Numbered from the stretch's first letter, positions 17,862-26,909 are shown. The stretch: 64,000 bases of DNA from Flagellimonas hymeniacidonis (GCF_008040165.1 NZ_VRUR01000001.1:628458-692457); one strand, 5' to 3'. The notes: generated from the letters alone by a model not told the origin. Made by a program: numbers and translations.

Positions 17862-18260
17862 TGTTTGTAAACAATTGTATTTCCAATGATTACGATTTTA
17901 AAGAAATGCAGCACTAGGACATTTTTATCATAACGTGTCTGGGAAGCCCCATAAACACTGGATTCCATTATCATAACACTAGGACAATGGTTGCTAACAA
18001 CACGCAAATCAATTCATCTTTTTCGATTGATGTTGTCAAATCAAAAAGTCTCAATGAAAAGCGAGCTAAATGAAAATTTCGCGCTGCAAGCGTCCCAAAA
18101 CTTACACAAACTAATACTACGGAGCGAGGTAACAATCATCTTGCTTAGAGGTGGAATAGCCCAATAGGCATTCTTCTAAAAAAGGACCTTATTCAAATCT
18201 AAGGTTAACCCCACAAATTAAACGCAGAGCCACTATAAATTGGCACTCTAATAGCATTTG

Positions 18261-18310
18261 GGGGTCACATTTTACCTTAAGGGGGTCAGCAGGGGTCAAT
18301 TATGGGGTCA
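18261..18310 (+). repeat. cluster of four GGGGTCA direct repeats
   Basis: GGGGTCA occurs at 18261-18267, 18282-18288, 18292-18298 and 18304-18310. Multiple short terminal repeats of this kind are found at the ends of IS21-family elements in Bacteroidota, so this may be an orphan IS end. No istA/istB remains are seen. Confidence 0.4.
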
Positions 18311-18363
18311 AGCAGGTTTTCAATAGATTCCTAAACTATTGAAAAACAAATAATTAATATATG

Positions 18364-18394
18364 CAACATCGCTTTAGCGTGTTGCCCTCTCGCT
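18364..18394 (-). repeat. 31-bp inverted repeat, right copy
   Basis: Reverse-complement partner of 17831-17861 with two mismatches. The two copies enclose about 500 bases. No target-site duplication is evident outside them. Confidence 0.75.
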
Positions 18395-18635
18395 ATTCCA
18401 TTCAAAAAGTATGGTGCGCCCTATCCGATTTTTGCCTCACACTTATCTTTCCGAACACTACAAAAATCGAACAGGATCCACGCGCAAAGTTTAAGGGTAA
18501 GGATTTGGGACTTGCAGCGCAAAACCCTGTTTTGTTTGCTCTACATTACATTCTAAGCATTCTTTGGGGATACTCCTGCAAGGAGAATGGATGACCTCAA
18601 ATAACCAGTTTAAACACCTATTGCTTAAATCTATA

Positions 18636-20720
18636 TTAGTCTACTATTTCGATAAAAAAATCTGGAGATGGCATTCCAAAATCAAGTCGAGGTCTTAATA
18701 AGCCAGAGGAAATACTAATCAACTGTCCAAGATGGTTTTCAAATATGAAATGGGGATAGCCCTTGGTTTCATATTGTTCCAAAGCTTGGTTGGCCCTGTT
18801 ATAAGCGTAGGCTTTTTTCTCATGCATAGAACTCAGAAGGTCAATAGCATTTGGGTCATTCTCAGACCCAAATATCCTATTACCATCATTGCTGATTCCA
18901 TAAGAAAAATTAGGTTCCGAAAAACTATCAATTACCGCATAGCCTGTTGTGGAATATATCTGCCCTTCAACTAAATTAATAATGTAACTCTGATTGGCGT
19001 TATAAAACGTTTCCTTTTTCCAATCCGATAAAATAGGAATCGGTACAGTGTTTCGGTCCGTTAGAAAACCATTAATATCAATAGTAAACCTAAGGCTATT
19101 TGGCTCATTGGAATGTCCAACAAGCACTTGGTTATTGTCCAGTGCAATGATTTGATAGTTATTCGAAGATTGGTGTTCGTTAAAATGAATTTCACTATCA
19201 ATAAGGTTCAAATCTTTACCATTTCTACTGCATGTAAAAACATCATCGCTATCGGTAAATACCCATACGTTATCATTTAGATAAGCCAAATCGTCAAAAG
19301 AAGGAAAAAGCCCCACGACCCTCATTTCATACTTAAAATTCAAGGATGTGGCTTCATAGACATTAATACTGCTTCCTTGGGCAAATAGAATTTCCTTTCC
19401 TTCTTCCGAGGCAATGACCTTCATATCGACATCAGTGTGGGCAGAAGGGGGTAGATCAGATGTTGCTTCAATGCTATGCGTATTATAGTTATATCGGATG
19501 ATGTTCAGTTCTTGCGTTCCGCTTTCCCTACCATATAAATAAATTATGGTCTCATCAGGGTCAATAGCAAGTTTCCTAATGAAATCTAACTCGAGCAATC
19601 CATTTCTAATAAAATTTGTCTGCCAACTATTTGCCCCTTCAATTGTTCCAAGACTTTTGTTTCCGAATATATCGATGACATGTACTGAATACACCGGATT
19701 TGCAAAGTAAGGTGGGTCATTGTCAATATATTCTAATGTATCAACATCATCAACCGTTGCTATGGTAACTTCTTGATAACCATATCCTGAGCCACTTTGG
19801 TAATTTCGAGCTGTAACCTCATAATGTGAGAAATAGCGGCCAGAGTACTTAGACCAATTAAGACCGATTGATTCACTTCCAACAACAGGCTCGGATACTG
19901 TCACCGAGGAAACCTCCAAACGCCCCGTGTCGACGGATACCATTTCACTTTCTCCCAATAAGCCTTGATCCGTGTAAATTCTGAAATAATAGCACAGATT
20001 ACTGTTAATAGCAGGATTTTCATCAATAAAAAACCCTTGGTCGGGCGAATTCAAAGTGGCTATAAGCTCAGCATTTGTCTTGTCACAGTCTCCTGCGTTT
20101 CGATAGATTTCATATCTACTGAATTGATTATATCCTTTATAGGGTTCCCAACTCATCTGTATCTTATCTAAATATTCCACGGTATTATTATGAATGAATG
20201 TTGAAGAATAAATGTCCATCTCCGCAGGTGGCGAATATCTCCTTGCATAAAAGGTCAAAATATCCAAAACTCCGTCTTCATCTATATCAAATTGAGCTCT
20301 GAAGTTCAATATTTCCGATGTCAGTTCGGTAATTACCAATTCTTCTTTTTGTCCAAATTGGTTGGTCAGTGTTACAACACCATTGAGCAAATCAACGTTG
20401 TAATTGTTTGTTTCCGGAACACAAGAACTACTTGTAAATAGGAATTCTGAATATCGGTTCTCGGTGCTAAAACTGAAAAAATCCCTTCCACAATCTTGGG
20501 TAGTTGGTGGCACCGAAACTCTATTCCCATCAGACTCTGCTTCAAAAATCGACCATGTACCAACCAGATTTGAGATTGTTGTTGATTTCAAGGCACCAGC
20601 ATAGAAAGAATTACTTACTGACCCATCATCGTCTTTTGAACAACCAAAAAAAAGCAGTCCCAGCAATGGTATAATCAAGTTAAAATTTCTGAGGTAAGGA
20701 AATTTAAAGGATTTAAACAT
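18636..20720 (-). CDS. lipoprotein with lipocalin-like, fibronectin-like and propeller-like regions
   Basis: A 694-residue island protein I cannot assign to a named family. The leader ends LLFFGCSKDDDG, a typical Bacteroidota lipobox (Cys27) with an acidic run after it. Residues about 45-145 resemble the lipocalin-like domain of flavobacterial lipoproteins (LVGTWSIFEAES). Residues about 170-360 read as two fibronectin type III-like modules (KIQMSWEPYKGYNQFSRYEI and later GLNWSKYSGRYFSHYEV). The C-terminal half looks like a repeated-blade propeller. It is probably held on the outer membrane. Its presence on an island with candidate defence genes may be incidental. Confidence 0.72.
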   Translation of the reverse strand: MFKSFKFPYLRNFNLIIPLLGLLFFGCSKDDDGSVSNSFYAGALKSTTISNLVGTWSIFEAESDGNRVSVPPTTQDCGRDFFSFSTENRYSEFLFTSSSCVPETNNYNVDLLNGVVTLTNQFGQKEELVITELTSEILNFRAQFDIDEDGVLDILTFYARRYSPPAEMDIYSSTFIHNNTVEYLDKIQMSWEPYKGYNQFSRYEIYRNAGDCDKTNAELIATLNSPDQGFFIDENPAINSNLCYYFRIYTDQGLLGESEMVSVDTGRLEVSSVTVSEPVVGSESIGLNWSKYSGRYFSHYEVTARNYQSGSGYGYQEVTIATVDDVDTLEYIDNDPPYFANPVYSVHVIDIFGNKSLGTIEGANSWQTNFIRNGLLELDFIRKLAIDPDETIIYLYGRESGTQELNIIRYNYNTHSIEATSDLPPSAHTDVDMKVIASEEGKEILFAQGSSINVYEATSLNFKYEMRVVGLFPSFDDLAYLNDNVWVFTDSDDVFTCSRNGKDLNLIDSEIHFNEHQSSNNYQIIALDNNQVLVGHSNEPNSLRFTIDINGFLTDRNTVPIPILSDWKKETFYNANQSYIINLVEGQIYSTTGYAVIDSFSEPNFSYGISNDGNRIFGSENDPNAIDLLSSMHEKKAYAYNRANQALEQYETKGYPHFIFENHLGQLISISSGLLRPRLDFGMPSPDFFIEIVD

Positions 20721-20908
20721 AGCAAGTAAGTTTTATCAAAATCTATTGGTGTAATTGTTAACAATAGGTTGAATCTTAATGTAAGAGGTAACAATTTATT
20801 ATTTCAACCAAAAATAAAACGGTTTATATAAATTAACCAATAAAACCGATTTAATGTAAATTATAACTGACAACCTTTTATCTTAATGATTCACTCTAAA
20901 TTCTGAAA

Positions 20909-22000
20909 TCAAATATTGATTTCATATCGTGTACTTCGTCCCCCACCGATAGGCTTGAAAATACTTTTGGTAACTAGGTCTTGCAAATCTCTTGTAGCTG
21001 TTGCTTTGGATGTTTTCGCAAGCGAAAGATATTTACGAGCATTCATGCCTCCCTTAAATCCCTGATGACCTTCTTCCAACATTCTCTTAACCACTTTTTG
21101 TTGACGCTCATTGAGTTCATCCTTATGTTGGTCAAAGAACTTGGTCTTCTTTAGGGTGAATTCGATTTCTTGCTCGGCATCTATTTGGGCATCGAGAACT
21201 GTCTGGACAAAGTAGTTTATCCAATTGGTGATTTCATTGGAACGTTGTGCGTTTTGCAATGCGTCATAATAGGTTTTTTTGTTTCCCTCAATGGATTTGG
21301 ACAGACTGAACAGTACTGGGCGGCCAATGCTTTGCGATAGTGCTTTTTCGGCAATAGCCCGACCTATCCTGCCATTACCATCTTCGAACGGGTGTATGGA
21401 CTCAAAATAGAGGTGGGCGATGGCAGACCTCAGGACAGGTTTCTTGATTTCGTCCTGTGAGGTATTGAACCATTGAATAAAACCATCCATTTCAGAAGGC
21501 ACTTTATTCGATTGTGGGGCTTCAAAATGGACAACCTCTCTTCCAATTGCACCGGAAACGATTTGCATAGGCTCTTCATGGGTCCGCCATTGGCCTATTT
21601 CAATTTGGGTATTGCCTTTCATCAACATGGTATGCCAATCGAATAGCATTTGGGTTGTCAATGGTTTTGAAAAGTCGTTTCGAACGGCCAGCATCAGTTC
21701 GGCCACCCCCTCGGCCCTTTTGTCTTTGGTGAGCGGTAATTCCGGGTTGAGTCCCAAGTTTCTGCGGATAGAGGACATCACATCATTTCGACTCAGGTAT
21801 TCCCCTTCGATTTCCGAGGTTTTGATGGCTTCGGAAACCATCAAGTTGATTATGGCCTCGGTTTGCTCAGTTTCCGAAAGTCCCTCCAAAACACCACTAA
21901 TCCGCCCAGTTCGCTGCGCAAAATCAAAAAGGCTGTCCTCAATATCCGTAGTTTGATATTGAAAATTGGGCCAATCTTTTTGTTGCCAATTGTAGCGCAT
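20909..22000 (-). CDS. Fic/DOC family protein with N-terminal inhibitory motif (DUF4172-like)
   Basis: A 363-residue Fic protein. The catalytic motif HPFEDGNGRIGR is complete at residues 203-214 (His203), so it should transfer AMP or a similar group to a target hydroxyl. Residues 61-66 (TSEIEG) fit the inhibitory [S/T]xxxE[G/N] motif, with Glu65 expected to block ATP positioning, i.e. a class II, self-inhibited Fic. The N-terminus (YNWQQKDWPNF) is DUF4172-like. The C-terminus (about 295-363) is a winged-helix region, suggesting DNA binding or autoregulation. Divergent from the KAP gene on the same island. Its target is unknown; a role in stress or defence is inference. Confidence 0.88.
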   Translation of the reverse strand: MRYNWQQKDWPNFQYQTTDIEDSLFDFAQRTGRISGVLEGLSETEQTEAIINLMVSEAIKTSEIEGEYLSRNDVMSSIRRNLGLNPELPLTKDKRAEGVAELMLAVRNDFSKPLTTQMLFDWHTMLMKGNTQIEIGQWRTHEEPMQIVSGAIGREVVHFEAPQSNKVPSEMDGFIQWFNTSQDEIKKPVLRSAIAHLYFESIHPFEDGNGRIGRAIAEKALSQSIGRPVLFSLSKSIEGNKKTYYDALQNAQRSNEITNWINYFVQTVLDAQIDAEQEIEFTLKKTKFFDQHKDELNERQQKVVKRMLEEGHQGFKGGMNARKYLSLAKTSKATATRDLQDLVTKSIFKPIGGGRSTRYEINI

Positions 22001-22185
22001 GAGCCGATTAGAATCTTTATTCGGCTCAAAAATACTAAATATATGAGTTGATTATAAATTTTATCAGCTCAAATTGAGTGTAGATTATAAACGTCAACAA
22101 ACATTCACGGATGTTATAAAGGCTACAACCATGTAGGATAGTTTAAAAAACCATAAAGAAAATCTAATAATACGTTGGAATTTTC

Positions 22186-25100
22186 ATGTTAAAATATAAC
22201 CTTGTAAGCACACACCAAGCCAAGATGAAATATCCAATATTTTTGAAAACTTCTCCAGAAGGGGAAGACTTATTTAAAGGAAAATCACAAGAAAAGATTG
22301 CTGGCATAATTGAAGAAGTTATTGAAAACCAATCTTTTGAAAACCATGTTATTGGCCTTGAGGGTCAATGGGGTTCTGGAAAATCTAATACAATAGATAT
22401 TCTAAAAAGGAAATTCGATACCAAAGAAAAACCTTATCATTTTTTCACATATGATACTTGGGGACATCAAGAAGATTTGACCAGAAGATCATTCCTGGAA
22501 GAAATACTACACGAGCTTTTGAGTAAAAAATTATTAGTTAATGTTGATAAGAAATGGGAAAATCTTGAGGCACAATTATTAGCAAAAAAATCTACAAAGC
22601 ATACTAGCAAGTTTCCTCAGATAAAAAGATTTTGGGTACTCTTCACCACATCATTTTTGCTATTTACAATACTATCTACTGTTATTGATGATTTAGTTCA
22701 GGCCAGCTATATTTCGTCATCAAGCTTTTGGATATTTCTATTGAAATATCTTCCACCAGCCATTTTCCTGTTTTTTGCATTTCGTGATTTTTGGATTGAG
22801 TTCAGACAAATGAAACCTGAAGACGTTGGGTTTGATAAAAATTATGACCTATCAGGTTGGGAAAAAATAGGGTTCTTAACTTTTTGGTTCAGCGGGAAAG
22901 ATGTTACATCTAGAGAGGTCGAAAATATTATTGAGGAAGAACCTTCGGTCAAAAAATTTAAGGAATATTTTCAGCAGATTGTAGGTGATTTAGATACGTC
23001 AAAGATAAGTGGTCTGGTACTAATTTTTGATAATATGGATAGATTATCCTCTTTTGAAAAGGTAATGTCTTTATGGTCATCTATACACACCTTCTTTGCT
23101 GAATGTAAATATTCCAAAGTCTGGGTTTTAATTCCTTATGATAGAACTCACTTGGCAAATTTTTTCGATAGACAATCCCCAGAAAAGGGAAGATTAATTG
23201 CTCATGAATTCATTTCAAAAACCTTTTCCACTTCATTTAGGATTTCACCTCCTGTCATTTCAGATTGGAAAGGTTTTTTCAGAGAAAAGATGAGCATTGC
23301 TTTTGGTAAGGACTTTTTCAAAAATAAAAAGGTTGTTGATGAAGCCTACTTTATTGAAACTATTTTCGATTATTCTTATCCTAAGTCTGTTAATCCAAGA
23401 CAAATAATCTCTTATATAAATTCAATAGTCGGTCTATACAAACAATGGAACAATTCAATTCCGATTCGTTATTTGGCATTGTTCACAATAAAAAAACATA
23501 AGATTTTGGATAGCCCGATAGAAACAATTAGTAATAGGTCTTATCTAGGTAACTTATCAGGTCTTTTTCTAGAGGATAATAAATTAGAGCAGTATATGTC
23601 CGCTTTGGTTTTCAATGTTAATTTAGAAAAGGCAAATGAGGTACTTTTAAAACCAGAAATAGAGCAGATAATGGTTAACGCCAACCTAGATGGACTTACT
23701 GAAATAAAAAAACACCCACAATTTCTATCATATTTTGATATGGTAATCAAGGAACGGGTTAATTCTGATTCAATTATTCTAGAGAACATTTCAAACGTTT
23801 TGGTGTCATGCAAGGACATACTTAACACGTCGGTCTATCATAACTATTGGCGTAGAATCAACAATGAATTAGATATAAAAATAACCAACAGAAAACAGTA
23901 CCACGAAGAGTTTAGCAACATACATAAATTGTCCCTTACAGAAAGTAAATTTCCGAATGGAAAGCCAAAAACTATTTTGAAGCAATTAATTGAGTCTTGT
24001 AAAAAATCAGTCTATCAGGATGATTCCAAAAAAGTCACTTCTGATTATTACACTTTCTTAAGTTCTATTCAAGAATTTCTGCAAAATGAAAAAATAGAAA
24101 TTGGCATAACAGAAATAGTACCATATTGTACTGCTGATGGTAATAATTATGTAAAAATAATTGAAGAAGCAAGAGAGAATATTGCAGAATATAAAATACT
24201 AGTTACTGAAAAAGACATCTGCAACTATCTTATTGAAAACGATTATGGACTGACGGAAGTGGAAAAGGATTCTTCCCAAAGATATCTCCTTGAAATTATC
24301 TTAGAAGTCAACAAGGCATCAAAACTAAGTATGTTTAAAAAGCATATCGAAACTGAACTTGACAAAGTAACCTATGATCAAAGTGAAGCCTTGGGTAATT
24401 TGATAATAGCAAATAGGATTTTAATGTCTGATGACAAAAAACCCCTGAAAAAGAAATTATCTTTTGAAACGGCAAGAGGTCATTTCATAAATGAGGAGCC
24501 TGATGAAGAAGCTGAATACTTTTATGATTTAATAGCAACTTTAATAGCTTACCAAACAAATAAAAAATACGAAGGAGAAGAATTTATAGAGATTCTACAG
24601 AAGGAACGGGAAATAGATTTGATAAGATTATCTAGTATAATAGAGTATTATATATCCTATGGAGACTTGTTGAAAATGTGTATTCATGGAGATGACTATT
24701 ACGAATTGATAGCAGATGTTGCAAAGCATATTACAAATAAATCATATGGAACAAGCCGTTTACTTGCGAGTTGGGTGTTCAAAAATTGGGATGATATACA
24801 GAGTACAATTTTTGATGGGGAATTCGAAAATTTCATGAGGCGATTCGATAGATGGGAAAAACACTTCTCTGATGACATCAATGTTGATAATGTAGTAGAT
24901 TCGGTAGATTTAGCCCTTTTTACTGAAATCGACATCAAAGAACAACAACAATATAAATCCCTAAAATTTGTTTGCGATTTAACGGTAAAAAGGTTTGAAA
25001 ATTTTTCAACTACGGAATGGGCATCAATTTTTGATAAAAAAAATAAGGAAGAAAAGTTCTTTAAGCACCTTTATGTTAAAGGAAAAATTTCAAATAGAAT

Positions 25101-25629
25101 ACTGAAGTCCAGTGATTTCAATACTGCGTATGAAAACCATATGTACAAAATAATTTCTGGAGAAGTAGAAAATTATGATTCTTCGTTTTGGAAAGAGTTG
25201 GTTATCAAAGAAAGACTTAATGTAAATAGTCTAAAAAGAATATTCAATGTTATTCTGGATAAATTATTACACTTCGACCATTCAATAAAAATTAAAGAAT
25301 TACTCTTTTTCAAAGAAGGTTTGCTTAATTATTGCTCGAATTTTTGGAAATACTCTTCCGAAGTTCAAAGACAAATATTAATTCCACTATTGAAAAATAA
25401 AAAAGGTTTCGAAAACTTCATCATTGGAAATGAAGATAAAATAATACGTGTTTTTAAAGCTTCAGACGAATATATTCATGATATTAAAGAAGCTATGAAA
25501 GAAAATCTAGATACAGATATTGAAGCCCATAACAATAGTGCTAAATATATTATAAATAATACTAAAATCGGTAATTTAATTAAGTCTGATAAGAAAAAAG
25601 AATCTAACGAAGATGATAATGAAAAGTAA
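22186..25629 (+). CDS. KAP-family P-loop NTPase with two membrane helices
   Basis: A 1147-residue KAP-type NTPase. Walker A is GLEGQWGSGKS (58-67, Lys66). Walker B is LVLIFDNMDR with Asp282 and Asp285. Between them two hydrophobic helices (about 149-167 and 181-199) form a membrane hairpin, the hallmark of the KAP family, which includes the phage-exclusion protein PifA. The remaining 750 residues are helical with no domain I recognise and end in a Lys/Asp/Glu-rich tail. Starts at ATG 22186 or, equally plausibly, ATG 22225 (MKYPIFLK). The gene is markedly AT-rich. Being the largest cargo of a tRNA island, it is a good candidate defence protein, but that is inference. Confidence 0.85.
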   Translation: MLKYNLVSTHQAKMKYPIFLKTSPEGEDLFKGKSQEKIAGIIEEVIENQSFENHVIGLEGQWGSGKSNTIDILKRKFDTKEKPYHFFTYDTWGHQEDLTRRSFLEEILHELLSKKLLVNVDKKWENLEAQLLAKKSTKHTSKFPQIKRFWVLFTTSFLLFTILSTVIDDLVQASYISSSSFWIFLLKYLPPAIFLFFAFRDFWIEFRQMKPEDVGFDKNYDLSGWEKIGFLTFWFSGKDVTSREVENIIEEEPSVKKFKEYFQQIVGDLDTSKISGLVLIFDNMDRLSSFEKVMSLWSSIHTFFAECKYSKVWVLIPYDRTHLANFFDRQSPEKGRLIAHEFISKTFSTSFRISPPVISDWKGFFREKMSIAFGKDFFKNKKVVDEAYFIETIFDYSYPKSVNPRQIISYINSIVGLYKQWNNSIPIRYLALFTIKKHKILDSPIETISNRSYLGNLSGLFLEDNKLEQYMSALVFNVNLEKANEVLLKPEIEQIMVNANLDGLTEIKKHPQFLSYFDMVIKERVNSDSIILENISNVLVSCKDILNTSVYHNYWRRINNELDIKITNRKQYHEEFSNIHKLSLTESKFPNGKPKTILKQLIESCKKSVYQDDSKKVTSDYYTFLSSIQEFLQNEKIEIGITEIVPYCTADGNNYVKIIEEARENIAEYKILVTEKDICNYLIENDYGLTEVEKDSSQRYLLEIILEVNKASKLSMFKKHIETELDKVTYDQSEALGNLIIANRILMSDDKKPLKKKLSFETARGHFINEEPDEEAEYFYDLIATLIAYQTNKKYEGEEFIEILQKEREIDLIRLSSIIEYYISYGDLLKMCIHGDDYYELIADVAKHITNKSYGTSRLLASWVFKNWDDIQSTIFDGEFENFMRRFDRWEKHFSDDINVDNVVDSVDLALFTEIDIKEQQQYKSLKFVCDLTVKRFENFSTTEWASIFDKKNKEEKFFKHLYVKGKISNRILKSSDFNTAYENHMYKIISGEVENYDSSFWKELVIKERLNVNSLKRIFNVILDKLLHFDHSIKIKELLFFKEGLLNYCSNFWKYSSEVQRQILIPLLKNKKGFENFIIGNEDKIIRVFKASDEYIHDIKEAMKENLDTDIEAHNNSAKYIINNTKIGNLIKSDKKKESNEDDNEK

Positions 25630-25686
25630 ATATAATTACTCAATGATTTCTTTTATTAGACGACAAAACGTTAAAGTTTGTTAAAC

Positions 25687-25700
25687 GGTGAGCAATTCGG
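25687..25700 (+). repeat. candidate integrase arm-site repeat at right end
   Basis: GGTGAGCAATTCGG, 12 of 14 identical to 16420-16433. It lies 58 bases inside attR. A further CTCGGTAAA at 25747-25755 resembles TTCGGTAA next to copy 1 and at 16507-16514. Confidence 0.35.
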
Positions 25701-25757
25701 TGCCTCTTGATTTTGACCCTTTCGGAAGTCCCGAAAAACAGGCTTTCTCGGTAAAAA

Positions 25758-25773
25758 GTTCGAGTCCCGTCCA
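25758..25773 (+). repeat. right attachment-site repeat (attR)
   Basis: GTTCGAGTCCCGTCCA, identical to the tRNA-Asp segment at 16297-16312. It continues AAGACCGC where the tRNA has GACCGC, i.e. the copy matches the rest of the tRNA end apart from two extra A. The displaced original 3' end therefore seems to have drifted after integration. Confidence 0.8.
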
Positions 25774-25781
25774 AAGACCGC

Positions 25782-25816
25782 AAAAAGTCTTCAACAAATG
25801 TTGAAGGCTTTTTTGT
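25782..25816. terminator. terminator just outside attR (likely original tRNA-Asp terminator)
   Basis: Arms 25782-25795 and 25800-25813 (AGTCTTCAAC / GTTGAAGGCT, one G-T pair) around an AAAT loop, with T-runs on both strands. Its place directly after the displaced tRNA 3' end suggests that it ended the tRNA transcript before integration. It can also stop the leftward dipeptidase operon. Confidence 0.75.
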
Positions 25817-25838
25817 TTTCAGAATTCTCACCACAAAT

Positions 25839-26909
25839 CTATCCCCATGTTCTCTCAAGAAATTTTATAAAATTAAGATGCATGATATTTTCAATATCAT
25901 CATTTGAATATCCTCTTTGAGACAATAGAAGAGGTATTTTCTGTAAATCAGCTATAGTTTCGAGGTCATCTGGAGATTGTTCTTTGCCAAATGCTCCATC
26001 AAGATCGGTTCCGATGCCTACATGCAACGAATTCCCGGCCAATTGGCATATGTGATCAATGTTTTCTACCATTTGGTTTAAGGTAACACCCATATCTTTT
26101 GGAGTAGACTCTCCTCTTATCCAATTAGGTACCATCATCCATGCATCAAGTGCAATTCCTACAACCGCTTTTCTACTGATAAGCTCATTGAGTTGTTCAT
26201 CTGAAAACTGCCTATTATGGTTTACAAATTTTCTGCAATTATTGTGGCTTGCCCAAACTGGTCCATTGTACGCTTTCATCGTTTCCCAAAAACTCATATC
26301 ACACAAGTGGGTAGCATCTAAAATAAGATTGAGTTCCTCAATTTTTTTGAGAAGTTCTTTTCCTTTAGTGCCAATTCCCCCGATGGAGTCAGTGCCATGT
26401 GCATATGTCCCAGGCCCATAGTGTGCAGGACCAATAGCCCTTAACCCCATTTCATGGGATTTTTCAAGATGGTCTATGGTAACGATTGAATCTGCGCCTT
26501 CCAAGCTAAGTATGTATCCAATTGGTTTTTTGGAGTCACTATCATCACGTTCCCAAAGTCCCATATGCGTTTTTAACTCCTTCAGGTTGGTAACCTGTAC
26601 CATCTCGCCAATTTCTTCCATAGCCTTGTACCACGCCAACTGTCCCTGGGTCTGAGCCCAAGCTTGGTGTGGGGAGTTCCAGCCAGGCAATGGACTTCCT
26701 TTTTTTACATAACGTGCAATTTGTGTTGCCACACAGAGACCCACATTACCTTTTCGCATTGCTTGCAATGAGACCGTATTTTTACCCCGATCTGGTTTAT
26801 CGGTCATCCCTTCTTCGCTCTTCCGAATATCTTCAACGGTCCAGGTCAAATCCCTGTTCCACTCCAAAGCGTTCATGGCCAAATCCAAATGAGCATCAAA
26901 TACGAACAT
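25839..26909 (-). CDS. membrane dipeptidase-like, peptidase family M19
   Basis: A 356-residue M19 (renal dipeptidase) enzyme, a zinc amidohydrolase-fold peptidase that often accepts a D-residue at the C-terminal position. The opening FDAHLDLAMN supplies the His7-x-Asp9 metal motif. Further landmarks are LSLEGADS (bridging Glu), DATHLCDMSFW, SHNNCRKFVNHNRQF and HVGIGTDLDGAFG. No signal peptide is seen, so it is probably cytosolic. It is the third gene of a leftward unit after a GntP permease and RidA, suggesting that the substrate is imported by the permease. The exact substrate is unknown. Confidence 0.88.
   Translation of the reverse strand: MFVFDAHLDLAMNALEWNRDLTWTVEDIRKSEEGMTDKPDRGKNTVSLQAMRKGNVGLCVATQIARYVKKGSPLPGWNSPHQAWAQTQGQLAWYKAMEEIGEMVQVTNLKELKTHMGLWERDDSDSKKPIGYILSLEGADSIVTIDHLEKSHEMGLRAIGPAHYGPGTYAHGTDSIGGIGTKGKELLKKIEELNLILDATHLCDMSFWETMKAYNGPVWASHNNCRKFVNHNRQFSDEQLNELISRKAVVGIALDAWMMVPNWIRGESTPKDMGVTLNQMVENIDHICQLAGNSLHVGIGTDLDGAFGKEQSPDDLETIADLQKIPLLLSQRGYSNDDIENIMHLNFIKFLERTWG

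Larger units (their letters stand above)
17803..18635. other. 833-bp gene-poor block inside the island
   Basis: No convincing gene is seen. The block contains a 31-bp near-perfect inverted repeat (17831-17861 and 18364-18394), short direct repeats (CACTAGGACA twice, with TTATCATAAC beside each), and four GGGGTCA copies at 18261-18310. The small open frames here (64 and 77 codons) overlap the repeat structure and resemble nothing I know. It may be the remains of one or more small transposable elements, or a structured non-coding unit. Confidence 0.6.
16297..25773. mobile_element. tRNA-Asp-integrated genomic island (about 9.5 kb)
   Basis: The island is bounded by a 16-bp direct repeat of the tRNA-Asp 3' end. 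A tyrosine integrase stands at the tRNA-proximal end reading inwards. Cargo comprises a non-coding block with a 31-bp inverted repeat, a lipoprotein, a Fic protein and a large KAP NTPase. The cargo looks mixed in base composition: the KAP gene is distinctly AT-rich and the Fic gene visibly GC-richer than neighbours. No conjugation, replication or excisionase genes are seen, so it is probably a non-self-mobile integrative element. Flanking genes (DUF58 protein left, dipeptidase operon right) look like ordinary chromosome. Confidence 0.78.

Noticed and set aside
17831-18394. Retron or CRISPR interpretation of the repeats
   Set aside because: No reverse transcriptase, no cas genes, and the repeats are not regularly spaced with unique spacers.
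18361-18594. 77-codon frame in the gene-poor island block
   Set aside because: Its start lies inside the 31-bp inverted repeat, no family is recognised and codon use is not convincing. It might still be a remnant.
25640-25858. 72-codon minus-strand frame covering attR
   Set aside because: It spans the attachment repeat and the terminator and overlaps the end of the dipeptidase gene; chance frame.
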